This document shows positions 10,501-20,919 of a stretch of DNA of 53,248 bases, piece after piece (positions within the stretch are counted from its first letter, which is position 1; every line of letters begins with the position of its first letter). Made by a program: the position numbers and the translations under genes. The notes under the pieces were generated by a model. That model did no database searches. It saw only the letters and a program-made list of their open reading frames with translations, and was not told where the DNA came from. The stretch covers positions 1-53,248 of the forward strand of contig WHUX01000297.1 in the NCBI GenBank assembly GCA_015179025.1, given 5' to 3'. This DNA comes from Terfezia claveryi. Taxonomy: Eukaryota > Ascomycota > Pezizomycetes > Pezizales > Pezizaceae.

Positions 10501-11774
10501 TGGACACTCCCACCACCGAGGACGATTATATTTCCAACAGCATCGATCCTCGTAACCATACCTACAACTGCAACATCTCTACCAACGCTTTAAGAACTTT
10601 CCACTTACCAGAAACCTCTACTCAGAACAATATGGTTTTTCGCGGAGCTATCAATTTCAAGCATGTCGACTGCGACTTCAACAAATGTCGTGGAAGAGCC
10701 GAAGAACTTGGACACCATATCTTCTGTCCATATTTCGAAGGCATCCCAGATGAAGAAAGCGAATATGATATGATGAAGGAAGAAGAGTCCTTAGACGATG
10801 AGACTCTATCCACCATACCAGAAGAAGTTTTCAGCGAGTATGATCGTGTACCCAATATAAACAAAAACAAACCCTTAATAGTTCTTGGACTAAGATATAG
10901 GCCTCCATCTTCTGAAAATGCACAACAAAATACCCTCGCTCCTGAAGAAGCGAAAGAAATTACTATCGACTTGGCTTATAGCAATTGGCAACAACACAAA
11001 AGGATGCACTGGTCCTTTTGCCATGATTTTTACTGTCCATTTCATGGCAGCTCCCACGCCATGAACAACCGCATGTTTACCGTTGAAACATGCGCAATTT
11101 GCAACCACCACAGACATGGCAGTTTGAACTGTGACCTGACAGCCTCAGTTCTTAAGAAGGAGAAGGAATTCCTTACGACTCGTATTGCGCATATCTTATC
11201 TGCAAATGAGCCTCAAAAGGAACTAGCACCAGTACAACAAATACCAGCTTATCCACCTCCACCAGCTCACAGCCGCGAAGAAGCTATCTAGGAAATCGGA
11301 GAATGGGCAAAAAGATGGATTGCCAACAAGCCAACACAACCCACTTTCCAACCCAGCATTCAGTTAAGTAACCCTACCAAACAGATGAGCAACCGACAAA
11401 TAGAACAGGAGATCATGAATACTCCTGTTGCCCCTCAACAACTATGGAATACATCTCAACAACCAGCTGCAACTGCTAGTAGCAGTAACGCAATTCCAAT
11501 CAACACTGCCGCCGTTACCACTCGTTCTAAAAAGCGAGTAGCTATTGACGAAGATTTACCCTCCTTCATTCAACATACCAAGACCTCCAGACAGCGTTGT
11601 GATTTCTGTAAGTTCTCAGGACATAATACTTCTACATGCAAGGAGAAGAAACCCACCATCAATGACTTCAACGTAAGGATCGAACTGACCCTCAACAAGC
11701 TCAGTAAAGAGAAACACATCAGCGACGGATGGGAAGACGACAAGGACTACTTCATTACACAATTGCTTGACTAA
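10501..11774 (+). pseudogene. Cys/His-rich segment between RNase H and integrase (family B)
   Basis: About 425 residues in the same frame as RT and integrase, with one TAG at 11289 and a TAA at 11772. Three metal-ligand-like clusters: C-x4-C-x9-HH-x2-C (about 10671-10728); HWSFCHDFYCPFHGSSH followed by CAICNHHRHGSLNC (about 11007-11132); and a canonical CCHC knuckle CDFCKFSGHNTSTC (11598-11639). An acidic Glu/Asp-rich stretch and a Pro-rich stretch lie between. Most Gypsy elements have only a short linker here, and CCHC knuckles normally sit in Gag. I do not recognise the domain; nucleic-acid binding is an inference from the knuckle. Confidence 0.65.
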
Positions 11775-11807
11775 GGTACAGGTATGAAAGCCGTATATTA
11801 ATCATGT

Positions 11808-13469
11808 ATGAGAGTATGTCCTATCTGGAAGAACTACTATGATACCTTTGTGAACCGTAAGGATCATAGAAGAAGAGACGGATTTTTGTATGTCGAGAAC
11901 CGACAAGGACAATGGAGATTAGTCTTGCCCTCTACCTTTAACATCGAAGGTGAGAACTATCTCGAATTGGTTATTAAAGACGCACATGAAGCAACCGCTC
12001 ATGGTGGCATTAAAAAAATGATGAAATATCTTACTGACCGATATGATTACCAGTACTTTACAGAACCAACTAAGGACTATATCAGAAGTTATGATACTTG
12101 TCAATGGACAAAGTATTCCAACAAGGCGCCACTTGGATTCGTAACCCCGTTACATGTACCAAGTAGGCCATGGACTGACATATCGATGGATTTTCTTAAG
12201 TTAGCACCTGTGTTTACTAAGTGTTCAATTTTGTACCTGAATATTCCTGTTAAAGAAGATCATGTAGTTTGTATTTCACGACTTTGGACGATTGTCGATA
12301 GACAATCAGAATTCAAGTTTCTTATTCCTGTCTTAGATAATTTTACAGCAGAACAATGTACTGCTACCTTTGATACTCATATAGTCCTGACTATGGGATA
12401 CTCTTTCTGTATTGTTTTTGACTGCGACACTCTTTTTATGTCAACGCACTTTCAAGATTGGGCTAGGAATAAAGGAATCAAGTAAGAACCGTCCACCGCA
12501 TATCATCCAGGTGCAGACGGACAATTGGAAATTGTAAACAAAGAAATTCTACAAGTAGCAAGAGCCTGTAAAATCGAAGGATTTGATTGGCTACAGAAAC
12601 TACCAGAGATACAGTTGAAACTTAACTCTAGGTATAATACCGCTAGACAGAATAGTCCCTTTTTCACACTATTTGGATTTAATGCACATCTTAGCATATC
12701 GATACTTCCATACCCCATTAATGCATATGTACCAGCAAACGAACGTCATGAGGTAACATCTAAAAACCTATATGATGCCAAGAAGACTCAAGCATCTTAA
12801 GCGAACAAATGACTACCCAATACAGCCAAATTTTCAGTCAGACAACAAGTTATGCTTTCCTTAGAAAACATCAACCTATCGAATGTCTCACCTAAACTCA
12901 AACCAAAATGGCTAGGCCCATTTTCCATTATTTCTAGTAATCGGAAACGTAATAACTATAGCCTAGACCTATCCCGTAAACCTGACCTCCACCTCGTATA
13001 TAATACTTTTCATATCAGCAAACTCATACCCTACTATAACAACGATCCTACCCAGTTCCCTCACAGACAATCTCAGGAACCAGGACCAATCCAAGATGAT
13101 CGTTATGAAGTTGAAAAGGTATTAGAATTCAGAACAGCTTCTCGAACTGGAAAAAGACAATATGAGGTCAGATGGCTAGGATACTCTCCTAAATATGATT
13201 CTTAGGTAAACGCCAAGGATATCACCATCAAAATTCTTCAAGACTTCTGGACGACCGGAAGTATGGAAGATACATTCAAGAGACGTCGAAGAACTAAAAG
13301 AAAACAAGGACCATGAACCAGAGACGAGACCTGAGCTCTCATCCAACAAGAATGAGATAGAATCATGAGTCAAGGAAACACTAAGGATATTTATGTTAAT
13401 ACTAATGTATTAACAATGCATCAAATCTTAAGATGTATGGAAACCAATATGGCAGAGCGAAAGAAGTAA
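11808..13469 (+). pseudogene. pol: Family-B integrase, chromodomain and C-terminal tail
   Basis: Same frame as RT, with stops at 12483, 12798, 12810, 13203 and 13314. The integrase N-terminal zinc region keeps H (AHEATAHGG), but the first Cys of the usual CxxC reads Tyr (YDTC). The catalytic triad is visible: Asp in SMDFL (12189), Asp in FDCDTLF (about 12421), Glu in GQLEIVNKE (12528). A chromodomain YEVEKVLEF..YEVRWLGYSP spans about 13105-13260. The TAG at 13203 is TGG in the right-edge copy. After the TGA at 13314 the frame continues about 50 codons to TAA 13467-13469. In the right-edge copy two later TGA codons are CGA, so the tail was probably once coding. Confidence 0.8.
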
Positions 13470-13484
13470 GGATGGGAAATCCTT

Positions 13485-13497
13485 CTATGTGGGGAAG
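13485..13497 (+). promoter_or_regulatory. Polypurine tract of family B
   Basis: GTGGGGAAG immediately precedes the LTR start TGTAATGG at 13498, the expected site of plus-strand priming. The mirrored copy (CTTCCCCAC) is next to the LTR end at 52854. Confidence 0.7.
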
Positions 13498-14206
13498 TGT
13501 AATGGTGAACATTGTTTCATTGCTTATATAATTGATTATATACTTTTGTATTTCCTATATTACTACTATATTATGTAACTAAGCTCTCAATTGAAGGACT
13601 AGCCTTCTACCACCTCCTATTGCTTTATAAGTATCCATAGCACGTAGAAGTTGCCATGGGAACTTCCATGGAACTTACCATATGAGCACACCCTCATTAT
13701 GGCCGCGTAACCTCTGTTTAAAGGCGTGTGAGTCACTACTATGGCCACATGACCATCGTTTATGGCGTGTGACTCATTACTATGGCCACATGACATCGTT
13801 TATGGCATGTGACTCATTACTATGGCCACATGACCCCTATTATACAGCGCACCACCTACTGGTGTGCCACCCTTTATTGTATTTATTTCCTTAGTTATCA
13901 GATCTCAGAGGAGTATAAATAGGCCGCTGGATTCCCTCTGGAATCCACAAGAAGCAACCAAGCAAGCTCACAGAGCAAGCAAGCCTATATTCCGATCAGA
14001 TCAAGATCATATAGCTTAGATAGCACAAATCATATAAGATAGATTACACCAGTTAATTACTGTTCCCTTCGGGAACATCCCATATAGTAATCTCCTACCC
14101 TTCTGAGGTCTTACCTCAGCAGAACCGAAATACACAAACGTTCATGCCTACGGATAAAATTGTATAAACGGTACCAAATGAATACTGTCTAGTACTATTT
14201 ATTATA
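13498..14206 (+). repeat. 3' LTR of family B, about 709 bp
   Basis: Begins TGTAATGG and ends TATTATA; the sister LTR at 52176-52854 shows the unmutated end as CATTCATTACA in this orientation, so the terminus here carries C-to-T changes. A promoter-like GTATAAATAGGCC lies at about 13913. The region 13690-13840 contains a roughly 45-bp tandem repeat (GTGTGAGTCACTACTATGGC type) in three copies. Confidence 0.85.
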
Positions 14207-14211
14207 GTCTA

Positions 14212-14450
14212 GCACCTTTGTAAACGACTTGCAAAAGCCCTCCAACCTTATAAGTTGGAACCTACGTATATTGCATACTTTCTATTGTGCCATGGTTATT
14301 TATATTTCGCTGTTGTGCACTCTACTTCTGTTTACCATATACTACGAAATACAGTAGTATCACAACATCTACGCACAACAGAAAGTATGTTGTACACTCA
14401 GATTATAACTTACAAGGTTGGAGGACTTTTGAAAGTCGTTACACAGGTGC
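14212..14450. mobile_element. 239-bp MITE with about 45-bp terminal inverted repeats
   Basis: Left arm GCACCTTTGTAAACGACTTG and onward is mirrored by the right arm ending AAAGTCGTTACACAGGTGC, with the complement continuing through TTGGAGG..CCTCCAA. Flanked by TA at 14210-14211 and 14451-14452, consistent with a Tc1/mariner/pogo-type TA target. It has no coding capacity. It lies four bases from the end of LTR-B. Confidence 0.75.
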
Positions 14451-14460
14451 TAGATATTAG

Positions 14461-14632
14461 CACAAAGGTCATAGTCTTATGCAGGTCATAGTCTTATGCA
14501 GGCCATAGATGGCTATGTGGATTGCCAACCGCTTGAAGCAAACATGTCCAATAATTAACATAAAGGTCATGGCCTTATGCAGGCCATACAAAACTGGAGT
14601 GACTGGCCATGTTGATTGCCAACCAAGCAAAT
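14461..14632. repeat. Imperfect direct repeat upstream of a degenerate gene
   Basis: Two copies of a roughly 75-bp unit (ACAAAGGTCATAG.. to ..GATTGCCAACC) start near 14461 and 14559. The first also has an internal duplication of GTCTTATGCAGG. They lie just upstream of the TATA-like box at 14666, so they may be promoter elements; that role is inferred. Confidence 0.6.
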
Positions 14633-14665
14633 ATGGCCTACTCTTATGTCCAACTTTGTAGAGTC

Positions 14666-14860
14666 CATAAATACCCCCATAGATCTATGAATCAATTATT
14701 CTTATTAACTATTCATAATACTTCCCGCGATCACAACTTGAATACCTTCCTGCCATCACCACTTCCTATTTCATTAACACCTAACTAACTAACAACATAA
14801 ATAACGTAAGTACCTCTTAAAGCATAGTTTCGAACGGGGGTATCTAAAATTCCAACGTAG
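14666..14860 (+). promoter_or_regulatory. Promoter-like region with possible 5'-UTR intron
   Basis: A TATA-like CATAAATA at 14666-14673 is followed by a CT/A-rich leader. GTAAGT at 14806 and AACGTAG ending at 14860, with CTAA about 13 bases before the acceptor, would make a 55-bp intron of ordinary fungal size. The ATG at 14870 follows directly. Splicing is a prediction only. Confidence 0.4.
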
Positions 14861-14869
14861 TTTGTCTAA

Positions 14870-16812
14870 ATGCTATCCACAGCGCAAGAAGTTAGCCAAG
14901 CAAAAGCAATATTAGGGTGGGGGGAGCATGACCCCCAGTACTCCTAATGGAGGAATGGGGTCAAGGGGTGGGTATGGACTAATGAGATAACAGGGAAAAG
15001 GCAGGCTGGTAATGCCCTCTAGCATCAATTCAAAACCTATGCCCAGCAGGAGACTGAGCTGCCTGCATCCGGAATTGCCCTAATCCAAAATGGGGCAGCG
15101 GCCATCAAAAGAGTAGCTAAGACTGCTCTCGATAAAATTTTGCAAGACGTGCTCAAAAAGGCCAGAGACACAGAGCGGGGGCACGCATTAGCCCAAATAG
15201 CAAACCTGGCTGCTAATGCTCCAGATGTTCAATTTGGGAGGGCCAATGCAACTGGTTGAAATGCAGAGGACAATGGTCAGGAGAGCTTCCGAAAGCCTAT
15301 AAGACTATTCCTCATCGATCCAGCCTGTGGCAATGAGGTATAGGATAATGTTAGTAGGGAGTACAAATGGGATAAAGCCCCGAGCAACTGTGTTGCTATT
15401 TTGAGATCAGCATCTCTTTTAGAGATTGTGGACAAGATACAAGAAAGAATCCCAGTGGGGAGGAAGGTGCGGGCTATCTATAGGGTACTAGAGAACCCAA
15501 GCCCAGGCAACGCAATCCCTCCTGCCACATGTCTGCAAACCGACGAAGAGGTGCAAGCCATTTTAGAGATAACCTTGTCAAAACCTGTTTGGGTACAAGT
15601 TATCCTTTATAGGGATCCAGCTTTGGTGCCTCTGGTTGCGGACAGTCCACCTGCAGATGATGGTGCTGTTGAGATACAGGTACATGAGATATACACTATA
15701 TCCAACAGGCAGTGGTAATTCAACCAAGTATCCGATAAAGGAGAAACTTGGGAACGGATCTAATAGGCTAGTGGAGGACGTTCTGGAGAACGTAGAGGAC
15801 GTTGTGGATACTGTAGAGGACGCTGTAGAGCGTGCACTAGAAACGTAGAATATATAGGAGAATATATGAGTGAATGAGATTGATGTGAATTGATGTGAAC
15901 TGATAATCTCTGAAGGAAGGGAATTCCCCTCCTATATATACACGATTCCAGCAAGCTATAGCATAAGCCAGAGCGTGCTAAATGCGTTCAACATGATTAC
16001 AACATACTCAACATATTTGAGTTTATAACAATAAAGTTTAACAGAAGTATAACTCAGAATATGGTTTAACATGTGTTGTAAGCATATGAATAGAGCTAAA
16101 ACAGAGTTATTAGAGCGTGAATAACATAACTAATAATAGAGTTATGCATGTGAAAAGCATATGGAAATACTTAATCTATGTAAGTATGAAGCACATGATT
16201 TGACATGTGGTGGAATGTAATTAGGAATGAATAATGCATGTGTATGTGATTTGTGGTGTAAGAGAGAGCGTTTGAACGCGTTTTTTAATAGGTACATACT
16301 TTGAGGCTGACTTCCTTAATCCAGCAGAGGAGTATATGGACCCTGTGGAGGATTCCAACTCTTTGAGTCGAAATCTTGCCGGCTTTGCAAAGGGTACATT
16401 CCCTCGCATGCAGGAGGGATTCGAAGCGCGGAAGCTAAAGATCAGGATGCGGATTAAGAGGCAAAAGAGAGCTTTGCGTGCAATGAAGAGGAAGGAGTAG
16501 GAAAAGTACCCAGGTGAGGAGATCTACAATTCCAACTCTAAGGGGTAGAATATCTAGGAGGGACTGGATCTCCAACTGGAGAATGGCAGGGAATTGGTGC
16601 TAGCCAGGGGTCCGACCGCTGCCAGAATGATGGCTATGCAAGCTATTCTGGAAATGGATTCTGCAGCTCCCCCGTCGGATAGGAATACTCGCAGGGCGAG
16701 GTGACAGGCAGCACGTGATAAAGGAGTAAGGGTAGCCAATGAGGCATGGAGGGGTTTGGGATAAGGTTGGTATGTGAAGGCAGGTACAGAGGTCTGTGCC
16801 AGGGTCTTTTCA
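14870..16812 (+). pseudogene. Unrecognised degenerate gene, split by a solo LTR
   Basis: From ATG 14870 (MLSTAQEVSQAK) a single frame runs to about 16812, broken only by stop codons (TAA near 14945, TAG near 15021, TGA near 15257, TAG near 15340, then 16498, 16549, 16558, 16702). At 15662 it is interrupted by an LTR of family C. Removing the LTR and one copy of its 5-bp target duplication rejoins the frame exactly, with no indel. The protein would be about 440 residues: an Ala/Lys-rich helical N-terminal third, a mixed middle, and a strongly basic stretch ([20 protein letters not shown]). I recognise no domain. It could be a decayed host gene or an unclassified mobile-element protein. Stops fit C-to-T or G-to-A change. 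Confidence 0.55.
15667..16290 (-). repeat. Solo LTR of Copia family C, 624 bp
   Basis: Same sequence as the LTR pair at 46848-47482 and 48837-49471. Flanked by a 5-bp duplication GGTGC (15662-15666) / GGTAC (16291-16295), differing by one G-to-A. No internal sequence follows, so it is a solo LTR, normally the product of LTR-LTR recombination. Orientation minus is inherited from the full element. Confidence 0.85.
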
Positions 16813-16815
16813 TTG

Positions 16816-16912
16816 GAATTTTTTTTTGGGGTGATCGTTGGGATTTTTTTGGGGGTAGGTGTCGGAATTTTTTTGGGGGTGGATTTAGTTAGCAATTTGA
16901 GTTTTTAATAAA
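16816..16912 (+). terminator. Likely 3' UTR / polyadenylation region
   Basis: Three near-repeats of G-rich and T-rich blocks (GGGATTTTTTTGGGGGT type) follow the degenerate reading frame, and AATAAA stands at 16907-16912. This supports a gene end just before 16913. Confidence 0.4.
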
Positions 16913-17064
16913 GGCATTGAACGCTGTGCATTGGAATTTTACCCTTCTAAACCTTCTATGCGAGTCTTTCCTCTACAATGGTTTGAAAATCATCCTCTTA
17001 ACAAGCCTCTCTGCCAGCAGGGCAGGCAAGCCGTAAACGCAAGGCCTCCCAAGCAATAGCTCCT
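16913..17064 (+). other. Start of second degenerate gene or intergenic DNA, cut by element A1
   Basis: 152 bases between the AATAAA and the LTR of A1. An ATG at 16958 opens a short frame, and another frame (SLPAGQASRKRKASQ) stays open across the A1 junction into 26266 once A1 and one target copy are removed. Which frame, if any, was coding cannot be settled. Confidence 0.4.
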
Positions 17065-18519
17065 TGTCATGGGGGCCTTATTGACTGATAGCGCTCTTGC
17101 GACTATTAGGACGGCCGTAGTTTGCTGCCACAACGATATCTATTCTGCAATACAGAATATCAATCCTATAGCAGTAAAGTTCAATCCAACTATAGTTCCT
17201 CACGACGGATCTTATTTCACAACACAAAATAAATCCTATGTTGCTTAAATGTAAAGTTAATTCGAGATTTAGAACTTTGTAGGCTTCGTCTACTCAAGGT
17301 GCTCTTGCTTTTGAATACTCGCTTGTGGTAGAATAAATTCAACCTGAACTACTTGCACTATTTATATCCCGCAGTGTTTGTAGATATTCTTATGATAAAA
17401 ATATTTTATAAAACGCGGGCCTACCTGTCACCTTGGAATTTCTTCCTAAGTGTTATGCCATCCACACCTTTTTAATGCAGTTGCTATCTGCACTCGTTGT
17501 CACAGGTTACTAACCCGAACATAGAGAATATTCCCATGTCTGCATGTTATACGCACTTCGCTTATAGCTCGCTTATCCCATTAAAGAATTCTTATTCGAG
17601 ACAACTAAATTCAATTTCAGATACGTTACCAATCCCCGATACTATCGAATTACTATCCGACAATATCCGAAGGTATCTAATTATGTTTCCGGCAATATTC
17701 ACTTAATAGTGTCTAGTGTCCATTGAAAATAATTTTCAACTGCACATAACTCTATGAATAGAGAACCGTGGGTCACAAGTAGATTACCATTGGAAAGGTA
17801 TCAACGCATAGAAGATTATAGAATCTTAGTTTATCTCGATACCCAAATTATTCATGAGTTATTACCAATAATAAGTAAACCTCCTCGTGGACCTATATGA
17901 CCATATTAAAAGTCTTATATCTCCATGGGTTTAACTCCGATCATAAAAGGATTGCAGAAATGGAATCAGGACGAAGAGTAGGCCTAGATAGAACCTTGAA
18001 ACATTAAATTCGGAGAACTTTATGTTTTGGCCCTACCTTTGGCCTCTGTCCTGGGCGCACTCCCTTATAGTGTCACCGGACGCACTTTGGTCTAAAGTGC
18101 GCCCTCTGGCTTCATTTTTTTATTATTTTTACCGAATTATTTTCCTGCAGTTCAGGGTAATAATTCAATATTCAGGGTAACGCCAAGACTTCAGGGTAAC
18201 AGCTAATATAGCTAGCATATATATGCATATAGCAGCATATTGATCTGGTATAACTATTGAACCATTAATCGGATTCTTATGAAACTTAAACCGTAGCTCC
18301 CTCAAGGGTCTATGGACGTTCCATAAGGGTCTTAACCATCTAGGATGATTATAAACCACTCCGAGGTTCATACCCGTTTCATATACTTAACTCTTATAGA
18401 TAAGTATTAGAAACGTTTGCACCACACTGCTAAGAGTGTACCTAGAGTTCATATAGATTCTAGGGTCGTTCTATAAGGGCCCAAGTACCTTTGGTAGGGC
18501 TGGATGTCACCCCGTGATA
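17065..18519 (-). repeat. 3' LTR of element A1, 1455 bp
   Basis: Begins TGTCATGGGGG on the + strand and ends CCCCGTGATA; in element sense it reads TATCACGGGG to CCCCCATGACA, each terminus with one transition from the consensus TGTCAC..GTGACA. Contains the same TATA box, TTCAGGGTAA triplet and GCACTTT hairpin as the other copies. Confidence 0.9.
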
Positions 18520-18537
18520 GTGCCTCCCTCCTTAAGG
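18520..18537 (-). promoter_or_regulatory. Polypurine tract of element A1
   Basis: In element sense AAGGAGGGAGGCAC lies directly before the 3' LTR, the expected plus-strand primer. The same tract adjoins the LTRs at 31552 (plus strand) and 38047 (minus). Confidence 0.75.
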
Positions 18538-18761
18538 TTCTTGTCCGCAAGAACCTAATTGATCATGCAACAGAATCATTATTGCTACTAACAACAATGG
18601 ATGGGGCTTGAGGACCAGTCCTCATATACGACAGCCAAAACATAGCTGCGTACGTCTCTTGCACCCCTGGGACAATATGGCATAAGAAATACAGGTAAAA
18701 CAAAAACGTAAAGATAATTCAAAAAACCTAATGCCTAATAATAGGAAAAAAAGAAAAATCC

Positions 18762-20421
18762 TCACAAGATAACATCAGGGTCCGAGGCTTACGAGGATTA
18801 TCCAGATGGAATTTTCGAATTAAATCGGCTGCTCCATCCTTCAGGTTCTCATATGGTTCCCATGTGTCATCATCAGGACCGTAACCCTTCCAAGAGACTA
18901 AATACATAACCCGTCCCTTCCTGAGCTCACTCGTCCTAACCTTTTCCACCTGGTATTCCGATTCTTCGAGGTCGACTGGAGGGGGTGTTGGTGAGCGTCT
19001 GCCGGCAATCGTATTAAGGTGGTAGGGTTCCAACAAACTAATATGAAAAACTGGGTGAGTTTTGCCTGTACTTGGGGGAAGCTCTAACTCATAGGCATAA
19101 GTGCCAATAAGCCGTTTAATTCTAAACTTCCCTCGTAACTTGTAGTCAAGCTTCTTGGTCGGACGCCTTGTTTTGATGTTCTTTGCATTGACCATAACCC
19201 AATCTCCCACTTTGAATGTTGGTTCCTTCTCTGCTACCTTGAGATTGTAGTATTTGGACATCCGGTCCTGCGCTGCCTTCATGTTCTCCCTCATAGCCTC
19301 TCTCATTGCGTCCAAGGTTTCGACTGTCTTGACTGCCTCAGGGTTGTTCGATTCAGTTGAGGCTTCGGTTGGGTTCTGGAAATTATTTTCTGGGTGTTGA
19401 GCATATGCGGCGAAGAATGGTGTGAGTTTAGTACTAGAGTGGACAGTGTTATTATAACAGAACTCGGCAAATGGTAATAACTCGACCCAGTCATCCTGAT
19501 CCCAACAGCAATACGTCCGTAGATAATGCTCAAGGGTCTGGTTGACTCGTTCAGTTTGACCATCAGTCTGGGGGTGATATGCCGAGGACTTATCCAACTC
19601 AACTCCTAATAACCGCATTACCTCATCCAAAACGAACTTGTAAACACCGAATCCCGATCCGAAACAACCCTCTTTGGTAATCCATGCAGCCTCCAAACCT
19701 CCTTGACAAATATCCCAGCCAACTCTTTTGCCTTCCGGTTCTTTAAGGGAATGAAATGTGACATCTTAGTAAACCTATCAACAATAACCCAGATCTGATT
19801 ATACCCTTTGACTGGTGGTAAATCAGTGATGAAATCCATCGAAATGTGTTCCCACGGCCTATAGGGGATTGGAAGAGGTACGAGCTTGCCATATTTCTTG
19901 TGTCTTGCTGTCTTGTTTCTTTGGCAAGCATCGCATGTGCGAACGTAGTTTCGTACCCAGTCTTCCATGTTAGGCCAGTAGTAATTTCGTTTCATTAGCT
20001 CGAGGGTTTTGTCACGTCCGAAATGACCTGCAACTTTAGCATCATGACTTTGGAAAGCCACTTTCAACTTAAGGGAATTGTTGTCAGGTATATATAGGCG
20101 ACGTTCATAGGTTACCATGTCATCTTCTAAACCGTAATGATCGAGTCCAGGATACTCCTTGCCAAACTTCAACGCGTTCCGAATCCCTAACCACTTGTCG
20201 TCCTTGAGGCCAGCCTCTTGGATCTCCTTCGACCAACTTGATTCTTCTGTTTGTGAGGCCTTCACTGCCATAATGCGGCGCGTTACTAGACTCTCCTCAC
20301 TTGTTCCTAGTTGGAATTGACCAGGCTTGAACATCCGAATCGTGTGGTCCTGCTTCTCTCCCCCTCCTTCGAGGTCAGGATCAACCTGACGAGAAAGCGC
20401 ATCTGCTTGCCATTTTATCAC
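18762..20421 (-). CDS. pol: Integrase and chromodomain of A1
   Basis: Two overlapping open pieces (20421 to 19618, 19696 to 18728), shifted by one indel near 19620-19690, together give a complete integrase. N-terminal zinc region: H in AGHFGRDKT and CDACQRN. Catalytic Asp in SMDFITDLP (about 19835), Asp in SDRDSVFTS (about 19650), Glu in [10 protein letters not shown] (about 19550). A GPY/F-like C-terminal domain with [12 protein letters not shown] and [12 protein letters not shown] follows, then a chromodomain [27 protein letters not shown] (about 18965-18790). The chromodomain would steer integration toward marked chromatin. A lost base near 18782 shifts the last codons; the homologous stop is at 18762-18764. 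Confidence 0.85.
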
Positions 20422-20919
20422 CTGGGCGGTAGATGATTCTAAAATTAAACTGGCTTAGTATTTCCGCCCATCTGGCCTGCCTTCGATTGAGTATTTAGTG
20501 GAATTAAAGTACTCAAGGTTCTTGTGATCCGTATACACAATTATCTCCTCCGGGCACCCATGAGAAAATGTCTCCATTCCTGGAAACAATTGACAATTAC
20601 AACCATCTCTTTGTCATGGACATCGTAATTAAGTTCTGCTGGGATAAAGCGTTTCGAATAGTATGCTACTGGGTGCCAACGACCATCTGGTTCTTTTTGG
20701 GATAGAATACCAGCTTTGCTAGATCAGACGCGTCTGTCTCGATCATTTTTGGTCGTTCTGGGTGATAATGGCATAGTATTGGAGCGGTGTGAACCTATAT
20801 TTTAACTCATCGAAGGCCTGTTGACACTGCTGTGTCCAGTTCCAGGAACTCCATTGTGCGTTAGTGTCTGAATCGGCAAAGCCAAACTACTAAAGCCTTG
20901 AATAAACCGGCGATAGAAA
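20390..20919 (-). pseudogene. pol: RNase H region of A1, frameshifted
   Basis: Pieces in several frames match the RNase H of A2 (29360-29730): the Asp of ETDASD near 20730, an EMVV helix near 20610, YTDHKNLEYF near 20520 and ADALSRQVD near 20400. Single-base losses and stops prevent one continuous frame. It joins RT upstream and integrase downstream in the same polyprotein. Confidence 0.75.

Larger units (their letters stand above)
8574..14206 (+). mobile_element. Family-B Ty3/Gypsy retrotransposon, 5' part missing
   Basis: Plus-strand element from within the protease region to a 3' LTR. Its 5' LTR and gag are absent because family-A element Y was inserted at 8574. Domains in order: protease-like, RT, RNase H, Cys/His-rich segment, integrase, chromodomain, C-terminal tail, polypurine tract, LTR. 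From about 9015 to 13469 the coding sequence stays in one frame and is broken only by stop codons. A second copy enters the window from the right edge on the minus strand (52176-53248). Confidence 0.85.

Noticed and set aside
13682..13894. Frame of 70 codons in LTR-B with HDHRLWR-like repeats
   Set aside because: It overlies a roughly 45-bp tandem repeat inside an LTR; the second LTR-B does not preserve it.
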